Positions 42,833 to 53,100 of a stretch of 64,000 nucleotides of DNA are shown piece by piece. The notes under the pieces are model-generated. The model searched no databases. It was not told the origin of the DNA and was given only the letters and a program-made list of their open reading frames with translations. The position numbers were made by a program, and so were the translations under genes. The first letter of the stretch is position 1. Every line of letters begins with the position of its first letter. This DNA is from Asaia sp. W19 (GTDB lineage Bacteria > Pseudomonadota > Alphaproteobacteria > Acetobacterales > Acetobacteraceae): assembly GCF_003994335.1 (NCBI RefSeq), contig NZ_PNQZ01000013.1, forward strand, positions 357,130 to 421,129. Reading direction: 5' to 3'.

Positions 42833-44674
42833 TCAGACCGGGAAGCGACGGCTCCCCGTCAGAAGCCGGGCAAACGCCGTGGAATCGATCGGGGTAGAGA
42901 AATGATACCCCTGTCCCGTGGGGCAGTTGATTCGACGCAGCAAGGCGAGTTGATCGTCAGTCTCGATCCCTTCAGCCACAACATCGACAGAGATGGCCTC
43001 CCCGAACCGGATGATCGCCTCGACGATGACCTCCATCGAGGGCTCTGCGCAGATACGCCTGATGAAACTGCGATCGATCTTGATGCAGGATACCGGAAAA
43101 TCGCGCAGGAAGCCGAGCGAAGAATATCCCGTCCCGAAATCATCGAGAATGATCCTGATCCCCGCGCGCTGAAGCTGGGCCAAAGCGCGGTGAATATAGT
43201 GCTCGCTGTTCTGGTAGAGCACATGCTCCGTCAGTTCGAGCTCGATCATTCGTGCAGACAGGCCGAAGCGCTCGAGCCGCGCGAGCAGCTTTTCGGCGTA
43301 ATCGTCCTGCATGAACTCGACCGGAGCGACATTGATCGAAATCGGCGGCGGCATCAGCCCTGTACGGCGCCACAGTGCGATATCCTCGAAAACACGCTCC
43401 TGCACGCGCGCGGAGACACGTGAGGCGAGATCGTAATTACGGAAGATCTCTGGAAAGGAGTCCGGGCCGCAATGCAGGTCACCCCGGCCACGCCAGCGCA
43501 TCAGCGCTTCGGCACCCATCAACTGCCCATCGGTCAGCCTGACCTTCGCCTGATAGGCCGGATAGACGAGATCGTCGCTCAACATCTGCCGGACCACATT
43601 GGCCTGAGCGCTGACACCGCCTTCGGGCTTCATGGTCGTCGGATCAAAAAGCCTGAAGCCACCGCGACCATGGGCCTTCACATCCCCCATGGCAATCTGG
43701 GCTCCCTGATACAGGCGAGAGAGTACGCGCCCGTCGCGCGGGAACAGCGCGGCACCAATACTCAGACCGAAGGTGATCTGCTGCGCGCCGATTGCAACGG
43801 GATGATCCGTGGCGGCCAGAAGAGCCTGGGCCAGATCGGCCAGATTTTCATCCCGCCCGATCCCCGTGAGCAGAGCGGCGAATTCATCATCGCCGCTACG
43901 GGCCACGATCCCCCTCCCTGCCACGATATCCGACAGGCATTCGGCGACAATGCACAGGATACGATCGCCTGTCTCACGCCCATAGAGCGTGTTGATGTCA
44001 CCGAGATAGTCGATATCGAGCAGGAGCAACCCGACGCGCTCGTCGAGCGCCCCCTTCTCGAAAAGAAGAAGCGCCGCCTGCCTGTCGAACGCGGCCCGGT
44101 CCGGCAGGCCGGTCAGGGCATCATGAGCCTGTCCGTCGTCTCGTCCATTCTCCGGCTCCGAAGCAAGACCGGCGGGGTGGTCCGCGGGCTCACGCAGAAA
44201 CGATGCGGTTTGCTGCAGTCTGGCTTCAGCCTCACTCCGGCCTGGCTCGGTCAGCGAACTGGCCGCCCGCATCAGACCGGGTTCTTCGCCGTCCGGACGC
44301 TTTGCCAGCACGCCCAGCGTATGATCCTTGCGCGAACCGGCCTGCATGTCGGTTTCAGGACTGCAATAGAGGAGCCATCCCCCTGTCGCCGGATCCATTT
44401 TCTGCCAGTGCAATCGGGCGCGTATATCTCCACGCCCTGGGTGATGCAGGGAAACGGCTTCATGCAGGCAATACGCCATGGGTTCGGGACACCGGCAGGG
44501 CAACTGGCCCTCGCCCTCTCCGATCAGATCGGTCCAGGACAGGGTGCCCGCCGTCTCGCACAGACCGGAGAAGCTTCTCCAGCAATGATTGAGATAGGAT
44601 ACCCGGCCATCCGGCTCGACATGGCAGACGAGCAGGGGAAGGGTATCCAGAATACGGCCAGGAAGGCTTGGCAT
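42833..44674 (-). CDS. PAS-GGDEF-EAL cyclic-di-GMP protein (probable phosphodiesterase)
   Basis: A 613-residue cytosolic signalling protein. Residues ~5-110 look like a PAS domain (LLVCHVEPDGRVSYLNHCWRSFSG). The GGDEF domain (~190-350) has SGDDEF near 260 in place of GGDEF (second Gly to Asp), which suggests weak or no cyclase activity. The EAL domain is intact: GAEALMRW (~388), SINVAPVEF, ELELTEHVL, ILDDFGTGYSSLGFL, CIKIDRSFI and VAEGIETDDQL supply the expected metal and catalytic residues. It therefore probably degrades c-di-GMP. The ATG at 44674 is preferred: a longer reading would overlap argC and add a basic, domain-free extension. AAGGAG lies ~15 bases upstream. Confidence 0.93.
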   Translation of the reverse strand: MPSLPGRILDTLPLLVCHVEPDGRVSYLNHCWRSFSGLCETAGTLSWTDLIGEGEGQLPCRCPEPMAYCLHEAVSLHHPGRGDIRARLHWQKMDPATGGWLLYCSPETDMQAGSRKDHTLGVLAKRPDGEEPGLMRAASSLTEPGRSEAEARLQQTASFLREPADHPAGLASEPENGRDDGQAHDALTGLPDRAAFDRQAALLLFEKGALDERVGLLLLDIDYLGDINTLYGRETGDRILCIVAECLSDIVAGRGIVARSGDDEFAALLTGIGRDENLADLAQALLAATDHPVAIGAQQITFGLSIGAALFPRDGRVLSRLYQGAQIAMGDVKAHGRGGFRLFDPTTMKPEGGVSAQANVVRQMLSDDLVYPAYQAKVRLTDGQLMGAEALMRWRGRGDLHCGPDSFPEIFRNYDLASRVSARVQERVFEDIALWRRTGLMPPPISINVAPVEFMQDDYAEKLLARLERFGLSARMIELELTEHVLYQNSEHYIHRALAQLQRAGIRIILDDFGTGYSSLGFLRDFPVSCIKIDRSFIRRICAEPSMEVIVEAIIRFGEAISVDVVAEGIETDDQLALLRRINCPTGQGYHFSTPIDSTAFARLLTGSRRFPV

Positions 44675-44832
44675 GATACGCTCTCGCTCCTTCCTTTCTA
44701 TGACGCCGCGCCCCTTTTCCCCGTCGGTGCCGCAGCCGACACAAGGGATGGCATCATGAAGGTTAGCAACCAAAGAATGATCAAACGCTAAGAATGCCCT
44801 CCGTTCCGGCACCCGTTGCCGCTTTCCCGGCT

Positions 44833-45732
44833 CTAGACGCCGCACATGAGGCGGATGTTCTGCAGCGCAGCGCCCGATGCCCCCTTGCCGAGATTATCCA
44901 GACGCGCCGTCAAGAGCACGTGGCGCCGGGCTTCATTACCGTGCACCCGCAACTCCATATCGTCTCGACCGGCAAGCCCGGCCGCGTCCAGACGGGGCAG
45001 ATCGGCAGACGCCATCCTTACGGAAGACGATTCCTGATAATGCGCTGCAAGGCAGGATTCGATATCAGCCACACTTATGGTCCCAGGCAGATCATCCAGA
45101 TGCAGCGGTATGGAAACAATCATGCCCTGGGCGAAATGCCCGATGGATGGCACGAAGATAGGACGTCTGGTCAGGCCGGTATAATGCATGATCTCGGGGA
45201 CGTGCTTGTGCTCGAGACCAAGACCATAAAGCTCAAAGGCAGGGCCACCCGCCTGCTCGTGGGCCTCGATTTCGCTGCGCCCCCCGCCGCTATAGCCGCT
45301 GACGGCATTGATCGTGACCGCATGATCGGCTGCAAGCAGTCCGGCATCGATCAGCGGGCGCAGGAGGGCGATGGCCCCGGTTGGATAGCAGCCCGGGTTG
45401 GAAACGAAGCGCGCCGTTCTGATACGCTCGCTCTGGGCTGAATCGAGCTCGGGGAAGCCGTACTCCCAGTCGTCAGCCACGCGATGCGCCGTGCTGGCGT
45501 CGAGCAACCGCAGATGGTCGAGTCCCGCGGCCAGGGAAACAGTCTCTCTCGCTGCGTCATCGGGCAGACACAGCACCACCAGATCCGCCTGCTTCATCAA
45601 ATCGAGGCGAGCCTCAGGTTCTTTCCGACGAGCCGGGTCGATGGATAGAATCTCGACGGGGAGGGCGCGCAGGCGTTCACGGATGCCCAAACCCGTCGTT
45701 CCTGCTTCGCCGTCTATGAACACCCGTGTCAT
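44833..45732 (-). CDS. argC: N-acetyl-gamma-glutamyl-phosphate reductase (short type)
   Basis: A 299-residue NADPH-dependent reductase of arginine synthesis. The N-terminal Rossmann start is [19 protein letters not shown]. The catalytic Cys115 is in [17 protein letters not shown], and later blocks [18 protein letters not shown] and [14 protein letters not shown] match the short (type 2, ~300-residue) ArgC. The ATG at 45732 is used; the preceding in-frame TTG at 45735 is unlikely. It acts after ArgB in the cytosol. It is divergent from an amino-acid permease and stands about 160 bases before the GGDEF-EAL gene. Confidence 0.95.
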   Translation of the reverse strand: MTRVFIDGEAGTTGLGIRERLRALPVEILSIDPARRKEPEARLDLMKQADLVVLCLPDDAARETVSLAAGLDHLRLLDASTAHRVADDWEYGFPELDSAQSERIRTARFVSNPGCYPTGAIALLRPLIDAGLLAADHAVTINAVSGYSGGGRSEIEAHEQAGGPAFELYGLGLEHKHVPEIMHYTGLTRRPIFVPSIGHFAQGMIVSIPLHLDDLPGTISVADIESCLAAHYQESSSVRMASADLPRLDAAGLAGRDDMELRVHGNEARRHVLLTARLDNLGKGASGAALQNIRLMCGV

Positions 45733-45799
45733 CAATTCATTCCTTCACTAAAATATTCTGTCTGGACGAAGTAAGCATTTACATGGCTTTGTCCAATGC

Positions 45800-47176
45800 A
45801 TGATGGATAAAGATCGACACTCAGAACAGGTTTTTTCCCTTGAAGGCGAGCCCCCGCTGCTCCATGGCGGCAAGCTCAAGGACCGGCATATTGCCATGAT
45901 CGCCCTTGGCGGTGTCATTGGTGCCGGTCTGTTCATAGGCAGTTCTGCCGCGATCGCCGCAGCGGGCCCGGCAATTCTTCTGACCTATATCGGCACCGGA
46001 CTTCTCGTCGTCATTGTCATTCGCATGTTGGGCGAAATGCTGCTTGCCCGACCGGGCATCGGCACCTTCATCGACTGCATCCGGACAGCGCATGGCCCCT
46101 GGGCGGGGTTCCTTTCGGGCTGGCTTTACTGGCTTTTCTGGGTCGTCACCATCGGCGCCGAGGCTATTGGTGGCGCCATCGCAATGCAGGACTGGGTCGG
46201 TTTACCCGTCTGGGTTCTGGCCCCGGCACTGATCGTGGCGGTCAATCTGATCAATCTCGTTTCGGTGCGTGTTTTCGGCGAATGCGAATTCTGGCTTTCC
46301 CTCATCAAGGTCGCCACCATCATCGCATTCTGCGCCCTTGGCCTGCTCAGCCTGAGCCATTTCATCGGCCCGCACCCCCGGATCGCGCATAACGTCTTCA
46401 GCCATGACGGCTTTTTTCCGCATGGCTGGGGTGCAATTCTGGCAACGGTCCCAACCGTGCTTTTCTCGATGATCGGCTCTGAATCAGCGACTGTCGCCGC
46501 GGCCGAATCGGAAAATGCCGAGGAAAATCTGGCGCGTGTGACCCGTACGATCGGTATCCGCGTCACGCTCTTCTATGTGCTGTCGGTCATTCTGATCCTC
46601 ACGCTCGTACCCTGGACCGCCATCGAGCCGGGCTACTCGCCCTTCGTGACCGTGATGCGCCATATTGGCGTGCCCGGAGCAGCGACGCTGATGCAGGTCG
46701 TTGTGTTCACGGCCATCCTGTCCTGCCTCAATTCCAGCATCTACATCACCTCGCGCACCCTACGCGGCCTCGCCGAACTCAAGGATGCGCCGCGCTGGTT
46801 TGCCGCTCTGTCACGCACCCAGGTGCCGCAACGCGCCGTCACCTTCTCCAGCGCGATCGGACTGGTCGTGGCCTTCTGCTCGATCCTCTCGCCCAAGCTG
46901 ATCTTCGCCTTCCTGCTCGGTGCGACAGGAGCGGTCATGCTGCTGATCTACGGATTGATCGTCTCGTCCCACAGGATCATCCGCCTGCAGGACCCTCAAA
47001 ACAGAGCTTTCACCCTGCCTTTCGGCACGGCACTGAATATCGGCGCCATCGGCGCGATCGGTCTGGTCGTGCTCGCAATGCTCGTGCAGTCTTCCCAGCG
47101 CCAGACCATCCTGGCGAGCCTCGTCAGCGTGGGCCTGATCATGGGGCTGTATCTCTTGTGCCGCAGGAACAGATAA
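45800..47176 (+). CDS. APC-family amino-acid permease
   Basis: A 458-residue, 12-helix inner-membrane transporter of the amino-acid transporter branch (GABA/aromatic/AnsP-like). The start of helix 1 has HIAMIALGGVIGAGLFIGSSAAI, with the unwound GxIGxGLF substrate site. Helix 3 (FLSGWLYWLFWVVTIGAEAIG), helix 6 (FSMIGSESATVAAAES) and loop 8 (TAILSCLNSSIYITSRTL) follow the family pattern. It imports an amino acid by proton symport; which one is not clear. Two adjacent ATG codons (45800, 45803) could be the start. It is divergent from argC. Confidence 0.92.
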   Translation: MMDKDRHSEQVFSLEGEPPLLHGGKLKDRHIAMIALGGVIGAGLFIGSSAAIAAAGPAILLTYIGTGLLVVIVIRMLGEMLLARPGIGTFIDCIRTAHGPWAGFLSGWLYWLFWVVTIGAEAIGGAIAMQDWVGLPVWVLAPALIVAVNLINLVSVRVFGECEFWLSLIKVATIIAFCALGLLSLSHFIGPHPRIAHNVFSHDGFFPHGWGAILATVPTVLFSMIGSESATVAAAESENAEENLARVTRTIGIRVTLFYVLSVILILTLVPWTAIEPGYSPFVTVMRHIGVPGAATLMQVVVFTAILSCLNSSIYITSRTLRGLAELKDAPRWFAALSRTQVPQRAVTFSSAIGLVVAFCSILSPKLIFAFLLGATGAVMLLIYGLIVSSHRIIRLQDPQNRAFTLPFGTALNIGAIGAIGLVVLAMLVQSSQRQTILASLVSVGLIMGLYLLCRRNR

Positions 47177-47214
47177 GCCAGAGTTTTCTTCCAACTCCTG
47201 TCAGGATGATCGGT

Positions 47215-48051
47215 ATGAAGCCAAGCGTCTCCCTTGCCCTCCTCCTGACCGGGTTTGCAGCCCTGCAAGGCCATCGAGCCGTGGCGGCCCAGCCAGGAGC
47301 GACCCAGCCGGGAGCACCCCAGGCACCCACGACCCAGACGGCGGTTCGGCCTGCCCTCTCCGGCCCGGCGCTTCTGGCATCGCCTGCCCGCCCGGTTGGC
47401 GACCAGGCCCGGGATGCGCTGCGCAAGCCGCTCGATCTTCTCGCGCTCATCCCACTGCCGAAAGACGCCAGGGTGGCTGATCTCATGCCTGGAAGCGGTT
47501 ATTTCACACGGCTTTTGAGCCTGAAACTGGGTAGCGCCGGCCATGTCTATGCCGTGATCCCCGCCGAGATGGCCGCACGTCACCCGCAACTGCCCCAGAC
47601 AGCGCAGGCCATCGCAGCAAGCCCGGATTTCTCGAATGTTTCGGTGGTCATCACGCCCGTAGTCGACTTCCATGTCTCGCAGCCGCTGGATCTGGTCTGG
47701 ACCGCGCAGAATTATCACGACGTCTATGGCGCCATGGGACCAGAAACCGCGCAACGCATGGACCGCGCCATTTTCCAGGCACTCAAACCGGGTGGCTACT
47801 ATATGGTCATCGACCATGTCGCCCAGGCGGGGAGCGGCACAATTGCCCCGACCAGCCTGCATCGCATCGATCCCGCCCTGATCATCCAGCAGGTTGAGGC
47901 CGCCGGATTCACGCTCGTGATCAACAGCCCGATTCTGCGCAACTCTCAGGATACCCATACCCTGCCGGTTTTCGACAAGTCGATCCGTGGCCAGACGGAT
48001 CAGGTCGTTCTCGGGTTTCAGAAACCCCGCACCCGCGACGATGGAAACTGA
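47215..48051 (+). CDS. Exported class I methyltransferase-like protein
   Basis: A 278-residue protein with a signal peptide (MKPSVSLALLLTGFAALQGHRAVAAQ) and a Pro/Ala/Thr-rich spacer. A SAM-methyltransferase-like fold follows: ARVADLMPGSGYFTRLLSLKLGSAGHVYAVIP, then LDLVWTAQNYHDVYGAMGP and ALKPGGYYMVIDHVA. This matches the 'predicted methyltransferase' group (COG4798-like) found in the periplasm of many proteobacteria, odd because S-adenosylmethionine is not expected there. The ATG at 47215 has AGGA 8 bases upstream; ATG 47206 is the alternative. It begins just past the permease stop and overlaps mazG by 11 bases. Confidence 0.85.
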   Translation: MKPSVSLALLLTGFAALQGHRAVAAQPGATQPGAPQAPTTQTAVRPALSGPALLASPARPVGDQARDALRKPLDLLALIPLPKDARVADLMPGSGYFTRLLSLKLGSAGHVYAVIPAEMAARHPQLPQTAQAIAASPDFSNVSVVITPVVDFHVSQPLDLVWTAQNYHDVYGAMGPETAQRMDRAIFQALKPGGYYMVIDHVAQAGSGTIAPTSLHRIDPALIIQQVEAAGFTLVINSPILRNSQDTHTLPVFDKSIRGQTDQVVLGFQKPRTRDDGN

Positions 48052-48973
48052 GCGCAGCGCTGCCTATACTCCGCAACGCCTGATCATCGGACCGGAGCAC
48101 GCCTTGACCTCTTCCATTCCGCCCATGACTGACCCTGCCGATCATGCTGCGATCGGCCCCCGATCGGTCGGCTCGGAAACGGCGCATCATGCGGCGAAGC
48201 AGCTTGAACGCCTGATCGCGATCATGACCCGCCTGCGTGACCCGCAAACGGGCTGCGCCTGGGACCGCGTGCAGACCCATGAAACCATCGCCCCTTTCGC
48301 TATCGAAGAGGCCTATGAGGTCATGGACGCAATCGCGCGCAAGGACTGGGTGTCGCTTCCTGACGAACTGGGGGATCTGTTGCTTCAGGTCGTCTATCAG
48401 GCCCGTATCGCGGAAGAGGCCGGGCGCTTCGATTTCGGCGAGGTTGCCCGCCTGATCGGCGACAAGATGATCCGCCGTCACCCCCACGTCTTCGGTGACG
48501 CGCAGCGCGATGCAGATCTGTGGGAGCGCAGCAAACAGGCCGAGCGCGCGGCGAAAGCCGAACACGGCATTCTGGCAGGGATCGCTCCTGCACTGCCCGC
48601 CCTGATCCGGGCCGAGAAACTCGGCAAGCGCGCAGCCCGTGTCGGGTTCGACTGGGACACGCCCGAGCAGGTTCTGGCGAAAATTGCAGAGGAACTCGAC
48701 GAGGTGCGTGCCGAACTTCCCGGCGGTGACAAGACACGGCTCGAGGATGAGGTCGGTGACGTACTTTTCACCGTTGCCTCCCTGGCGCGCAAGCTTGGCC
48801 TCGATCCTGAAGCCTGCCTGCGGCACGGCAACGCGAAATTCACCCGGCGGATCGAGACTATGGAAGCCGTTCTTGCAGAGACGGGCAGCACTCTTGCCGA
48901 TCTCGATCTCGCCGCACAGGAAGCGCTGTGGCGCGATGTCAAAATCAGGCTGGCGGCCTTGCAAACCGCCTGA
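48041..48973 (+). CDS. mazG: Nucleoside triphosphate pyrophosphohydrolase MazG
   Basis: A 310-residue two-domain all-alpha NTP pyrophosphatase that hydrolyses (d)NTPs to monophosphates, cleaning the nucleotide pool. The first MazG domain opens with LIAIMTRLRDPQTGCAWDRVQTHETIAPFAIEEAYEVMDAI and DELGDLLLQVVYQARI. The linker KAEHGILAGIAPALPALIRAEKLGKRAARVGFDW is characteristic. The second domain repeats the metal site (KIAEELDEVRAEL, DEVGDVLFTVASLARKLGLDPE). The ATG at 48041 overlaps the upstream stop by 11 bases. An ATG at 48125 would give the more usual length (282 residues), so the start is uncertain. Confidence 0.94.
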   Translation: METERSAAYTPQRLIIGPEHALTSSIPPMTDPADHAAIGPRSVGSETAHHAAKQLERLIAIMTRLRDPQTGCAWDRVQTHETIAPFAIEEAYEVMDAIARKDWVSLPDELGDLLLQVVYQARIAEEAGRFDFGEVARLIGDKMIRRHPHVFGDAQRDADLWERSKQAERAAKAEHGILAGIAPALPALIRAEKLGKRAARVGFDWDTPEQVLAKIAEELDEVRAELPGGDKTRLEDEVGDVLFTVASLARKLGLDPEACLRHGNAKFTRRIETMEAVLAETGSTLADLDLAAQEALWRDVKIRLAALQTA

Positions 48974-49186
48974 CCCCCCGCGATTCAGGCCTCCAGCCAG
49001 AGGTGCGGAAAAATACCCACACGGGCTGTACGCGACCCGGGCTTCCCCTCCCTTCGGGCCTTGTCCTCGTTACACGCCCCCTATCCCGATTCTGGCCTCT
49101 ACTACAGCTTTCAAAAAGCGCAAGATCGGTCGGGCAGAGGGCTTCAGTGCCGGTAGGGTGGGAGGGTAGCGGGTTTTCACGTCAGA

Positions 49187-50128
49187 ATGAGTGGCGACGG
49201 GGGCCCGACGAGAACACCTGAGCCGAAGGAATCGCGGGTGACACGACATCGCCACATGACTGAGGCGCGTTTCAAACGCGCCAGAGACCATATCAGTAGT
49301 TTTCCCGGCGAGCGGCTCGATCTAGCCACGCTGAGTCGTATCGCGGCTTTGTCGCCCAGTCATTTTCATCGGCGCTTTCGCACGCTGTTCGGGATGAGCC
49401 TGCATCGCTTTACCCAGCTGACGCGGCTCAAGCACGCTGCTTTCCACCTCGCCCATGGCACGCACCCCATTACGCGCATTGCCCTCGAATGCGGGTTCGA
49501 AACTCCGGATGGGTTCGCGCGGGCATTTAGACGCTGTTTCGGCATCACACCGTCACGTTTCCGTCGCCAGCAGGACTGGCGCGTATGGCGCAAGCCCCTG
49601 GCAGAGCTGACGATTGCGGAGAACCGGTATCAGCGTCGGCGTTTCGAGCCTCGCGATGTCACCATACGCTTCTTTCCCGCCACACCCATCGCTCTGATGA
49701 TGCATCAAGGTCCTGCCGAGCGGGTCAGCGAAACGGTCCAGCACTTCATTTCCTGGAGGAAACGCAATGGCCTGTCCCCTGACAGGGCTGCCACCTACAC
49801 TATTTTCTTCGACGACCCGGCTGAGACCCCGCCCGAATCCCTGCGGATCGGGCTGGCGGCCGGGGTATTGCGCGCGCTTCCGGCGCAAGGAGACGCCGTG
49901 ACGCTCCGCACTTTGCCCGCGGGGCGATGCGCCATGCTGCGCCTGGTCGGACGCGCAGACACGATAGAGGATGCTGCCCTCTTCCTCTATCGCGACTGGT
50001 TGCCCACAAGTGGCGAGCGCCTGCGAGACTTTCCCCTCTTCTGCCAGCGTGTCGCCTTTTATCCTCAGGTGCCGGAGACCCGCGCCGTGGTCGATCTGTA
50101 TCTCCCACTCGAAGGGGCCTCGACCTGA
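49187..50128 (+). CDS. AraC-family regulator with GyrI-like effector domain
   Basis: A 313-residue regulator in the Rob/SoxS-GyrI arrangement. An N-terminal AraC double helix-turn-helix (LATLSRIAALSPSHFHRRFRTLFGMSLHRFTQLTRLKHAA, then ALECGFETPDGFARAFRRCFGITPSRFRRQ) is followed by a ~150-residue GyrI-like small-molecule-binding domain (VTIRFFPATPIALMMHQGPAERVSETVQHFISWRKRNG... ending AVVDLYLPL). Such proteins often sense cationic drugs or other amphipathic ligands. ATG 49187 is used; ATG 49256 (MTEARFKRARD) is a plausible shorter start. It is convergent with the large Hint gene and has no obvious target next to it. Confidence 0.9.
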   Translation: MSGDGGPTRTPEPKESRVTRHRHMTEARFKRARDHISSFPGERLDLATLSRIAALSPSHFHRRFRTLFGMSLHRFTQLTRLKHAAFHLAHGTHPITRIALECGFETPDGFARAFRRCFGITPSRFRRQQDWRVWRKPLAELTIAENRYQRRRFEPRDVTIRFFPATPIALMMHQGPAERVSETVQHFISWRKRNGLSPDRAATYTIFFDDPAETPPESLRIGLAAGVLRALPAQGDAVTLRTLPAGRCAMLRLVGRADTIEDAALFLYRDWLPTSGERLRDFPLFCQRVAFYPQVPETRAVVDLYLPLEGAST

Positions 50129-50153
50129 ATACCGGTTGAACGCAACCCACCGA

Positions 50154-53100
50154 TCAAACCAGCAGCCGCATCTTCTCTTCACTGAGATACGGAGCCACCC
50201 GTTCAGGCTGCTCCATCAGATACGGCCCCCCGGCAACAATTTCTATCGCGATCAGATGCGGCCCTTCATCGGCATGAAGCGTAAGCGGCAGACGGGCTTC
50301 GCCGTTCGTCCAGCGGCAATGATGCCCATCGCGGCAGAGCCAGCCTTCCAGCGTCTCGCTCGTGATATGTTTCTCGACCTCGCGCATCTGCGCGTTGCTG
50401 AAAATGGTAATCCGCCCGACCAGAACTCCCAATTTGCGTCGATCATCCACAAACGGGCCGATAGCATCGCAGGGGCGGCTGGCATTGGAGCGCAGCGTCA
50501 GGTGACGCACATCGCCCTCAAGCATGAACACATGCTTGTCTCCGCTGATCCGCAGCGGCGGAAATACGCGCCCATCCGTCGCCACCAGTTCCATGGCCGT
50601 ATCGAATGTCGTTTCAGGGGACTCGGCGGTCACCCCGGCCCGCTCCAGGAGACGTTGGTAGACAGGCTCGACCCGCGCCCGCGTGCTATCGAGGGGAGCT
50701 GCCGCATCATGTGCCCAGTCATGGGCGTGATCGGCGCCGAACTGCACAACCGAACCGTGCTGATGGAAATTCCGTCGGTTTCCCGTATCCAGATAGCTCT
50801 CTGTCAGCATGGCTTCCGCCCAGAGCACGGAGTGCTCCTGCGTCTCGACGTGATAGACGAAGTGATCGGCCCTGGTCTTGTCGTAATAGATACTGCGGCC
50901 ATTCACGAGCATGCGCGCCGGTATGAACACCCCATCGAAAAACAGGCAATGCTCTGGCGTCACATACAGATCACGCGCTGGAATACCCGGTGCCACGGCA
51001 TCTGCCCGGATACAGACAGGATAACCCGCCTGATCATCGGAGAGCGTGGGGTCGATCTCGACACGTTGCCTGCCAACCCAGCGCAGGCGGCTCGTCCGCT
51101 CCACGCCATTCTTCCAGTCCCAGACGCAGACATGATCGCCGATCTGCAGATCCTCGACCGATTTTTCGCCGTGGGGCGTCCTGATGGCAGTCCCTGCCAG
51201 AAAGCAGAGGAGCGTGAGCGTGTCTCCTGTGAACGCAAATTCGTTATGCGTATAAGTGCCGGCCAGCTGGATACTCGCGGTGCGCCCATTGCTGGCGCGC
51301 ACAGTCAGCAGACCATCCGATGTCAGATTGGCCGAGGTGATGGTACCGCTCAGATAGTTGAAATCGATGGTGCCGTGTTCCTCGAGACGCCCGCTGACGA
51401 GCCCCCCGGCATCATTGATGACGACGGTGCCGCCGCTTCCGATCGTCGCGCCGTTTTCCACGGCGCCGACACCGATGATCTCCGTACCGCCACTCGCGAT
51501 GTAGGTATTGAAACTATGCGCGGGATCAGAGGTGTTGTTGGAGCTCCCCACATACATGAGGCCACCGCCCTGAACGAGAGCGCTGGTCACTACACCCGTC
51601 GTGGTCGCGGAGAGCACGCCGCCATTCGCAATAATCGGCTTGAACGCAGAGCCATAATTCTCAACGATCAGACGCCCGCCGCTCATCACTGTGTCATTGA
51701 GGGACAAGCCGCTGGCAACGGATGTGTTGCGTCGTCCGGCCCAGATCGTCCCGCCCGAGGTGATCACGCTCGAGATAGACGTTCCCCCGCTATCAAGCAG
51801 TACCGACCCGCTATTGCCGATTTCGGCCTGGCTCACAACAGCACCCGCCTGGGCCGAGATCATACCAAACACCCCGGTCACATGCGCGTCGGAAACAACG
51901 GCATTGGCCCCGGAGGCATTGACCACACCATATGTGGTGATCTCGACACCAGTCAGGGAAGCGTTTTCTCCCACATAGACGCGTCCCTGCGATGTCACGG
52001 CATAATTGGTCGCATCGAAATTGGAGATATAAGCCGATCCATTGGAATTGACGCTGACAACACCGCCATCCTCCGCGGTATCGTTATAGCTGAGGCCGCC
52101 GCTATTGATCAGAGCCGACCCGCCCGAAAGCACGAGCGTCCCACTGGTAATGCCGCGTGAGTCGACAGCGCCTGCCGACAGTCCCGCGCGACCCGAATTG
52201 ATCAGCACACCCCCATTGCTGACCACCGCCGTCAGCATGGTCCCGCCAGAGCCGACGATGGCCGTCCCGCCATCGCGCACCGCTGCGCTCGTCACGACAC
52301 CCGATGTATCGACGATGGCACGACCACCCGCAGAAACGGCAGGCATGACACCGGTGCCCCCATTGCGTACCGTCAGCGTACCGCCGCTGAGCATGGTATC
52401 GTTGATGGAAACACCCCCTGATACCGCAGAGACGCGCCCCCCGGAGGAGACGACGGCGGAAACCGAACTCCCCCCCACAGAGGCCAGGATCGTACCTGAG
52501 GCACGGAGATGCGCGTCGCTCACCACGCCTCCGGAACTGACCTCAATCGTGCCGAACACCCCCGACACATCGGCCCCGATCACGGCGGCGCCCTCTCCTG
52601 CCACCGTCACGACGCCATAGGTCTGAACGGTCGCATTCGAGAACACGGCATGGTCCTGAACCCAGACCCTGCCCTGGGACGTCACGAGGTAATTGCCGGT
52701 TTCGATGCCTGAGACAAAGGCAGAGCCGTAAGCGCCGACGATGATAGAGCCGCCGTCCTCTGCGACCTCATTATAGCCTATGCCGCCACTGCCGATAATC
52801 GCGGTTCCGCCCGCGAAAACCTGCGTGCCGCTCGTGATTCCCCGCAGCGTATCGTTGCCCGCGGAGATGACGCCGTAATTGGACAAAATTCCACCGGAGC
52901 GAACAAGCGTGTCATATGCTGTTCCCCCGGAAGAAACGAGCGCGGTTCCGCCCTGTAAAATGGCAGCGCTGGTGCTGACCCCCTGATAATCGACAATAAC
53001 CTTGCCGCCCGCGCTGATATTGGTGCGTGTGGCGCTCCCCTGATTCGCAACGGACATCGTCCCGCCGGCCCGTACGGTATCATCCAGCGAAACCCCACCC

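Noticed and set aside
49971..52160. A 729-codon open frame antisense to the 1096-residue Hint protein
   Set aside because: The opposite strand encodes a clear Hint domain and AIDA-like repeats. The antisense translation is a low-quality shadow created by repetitive GC-rich codons.
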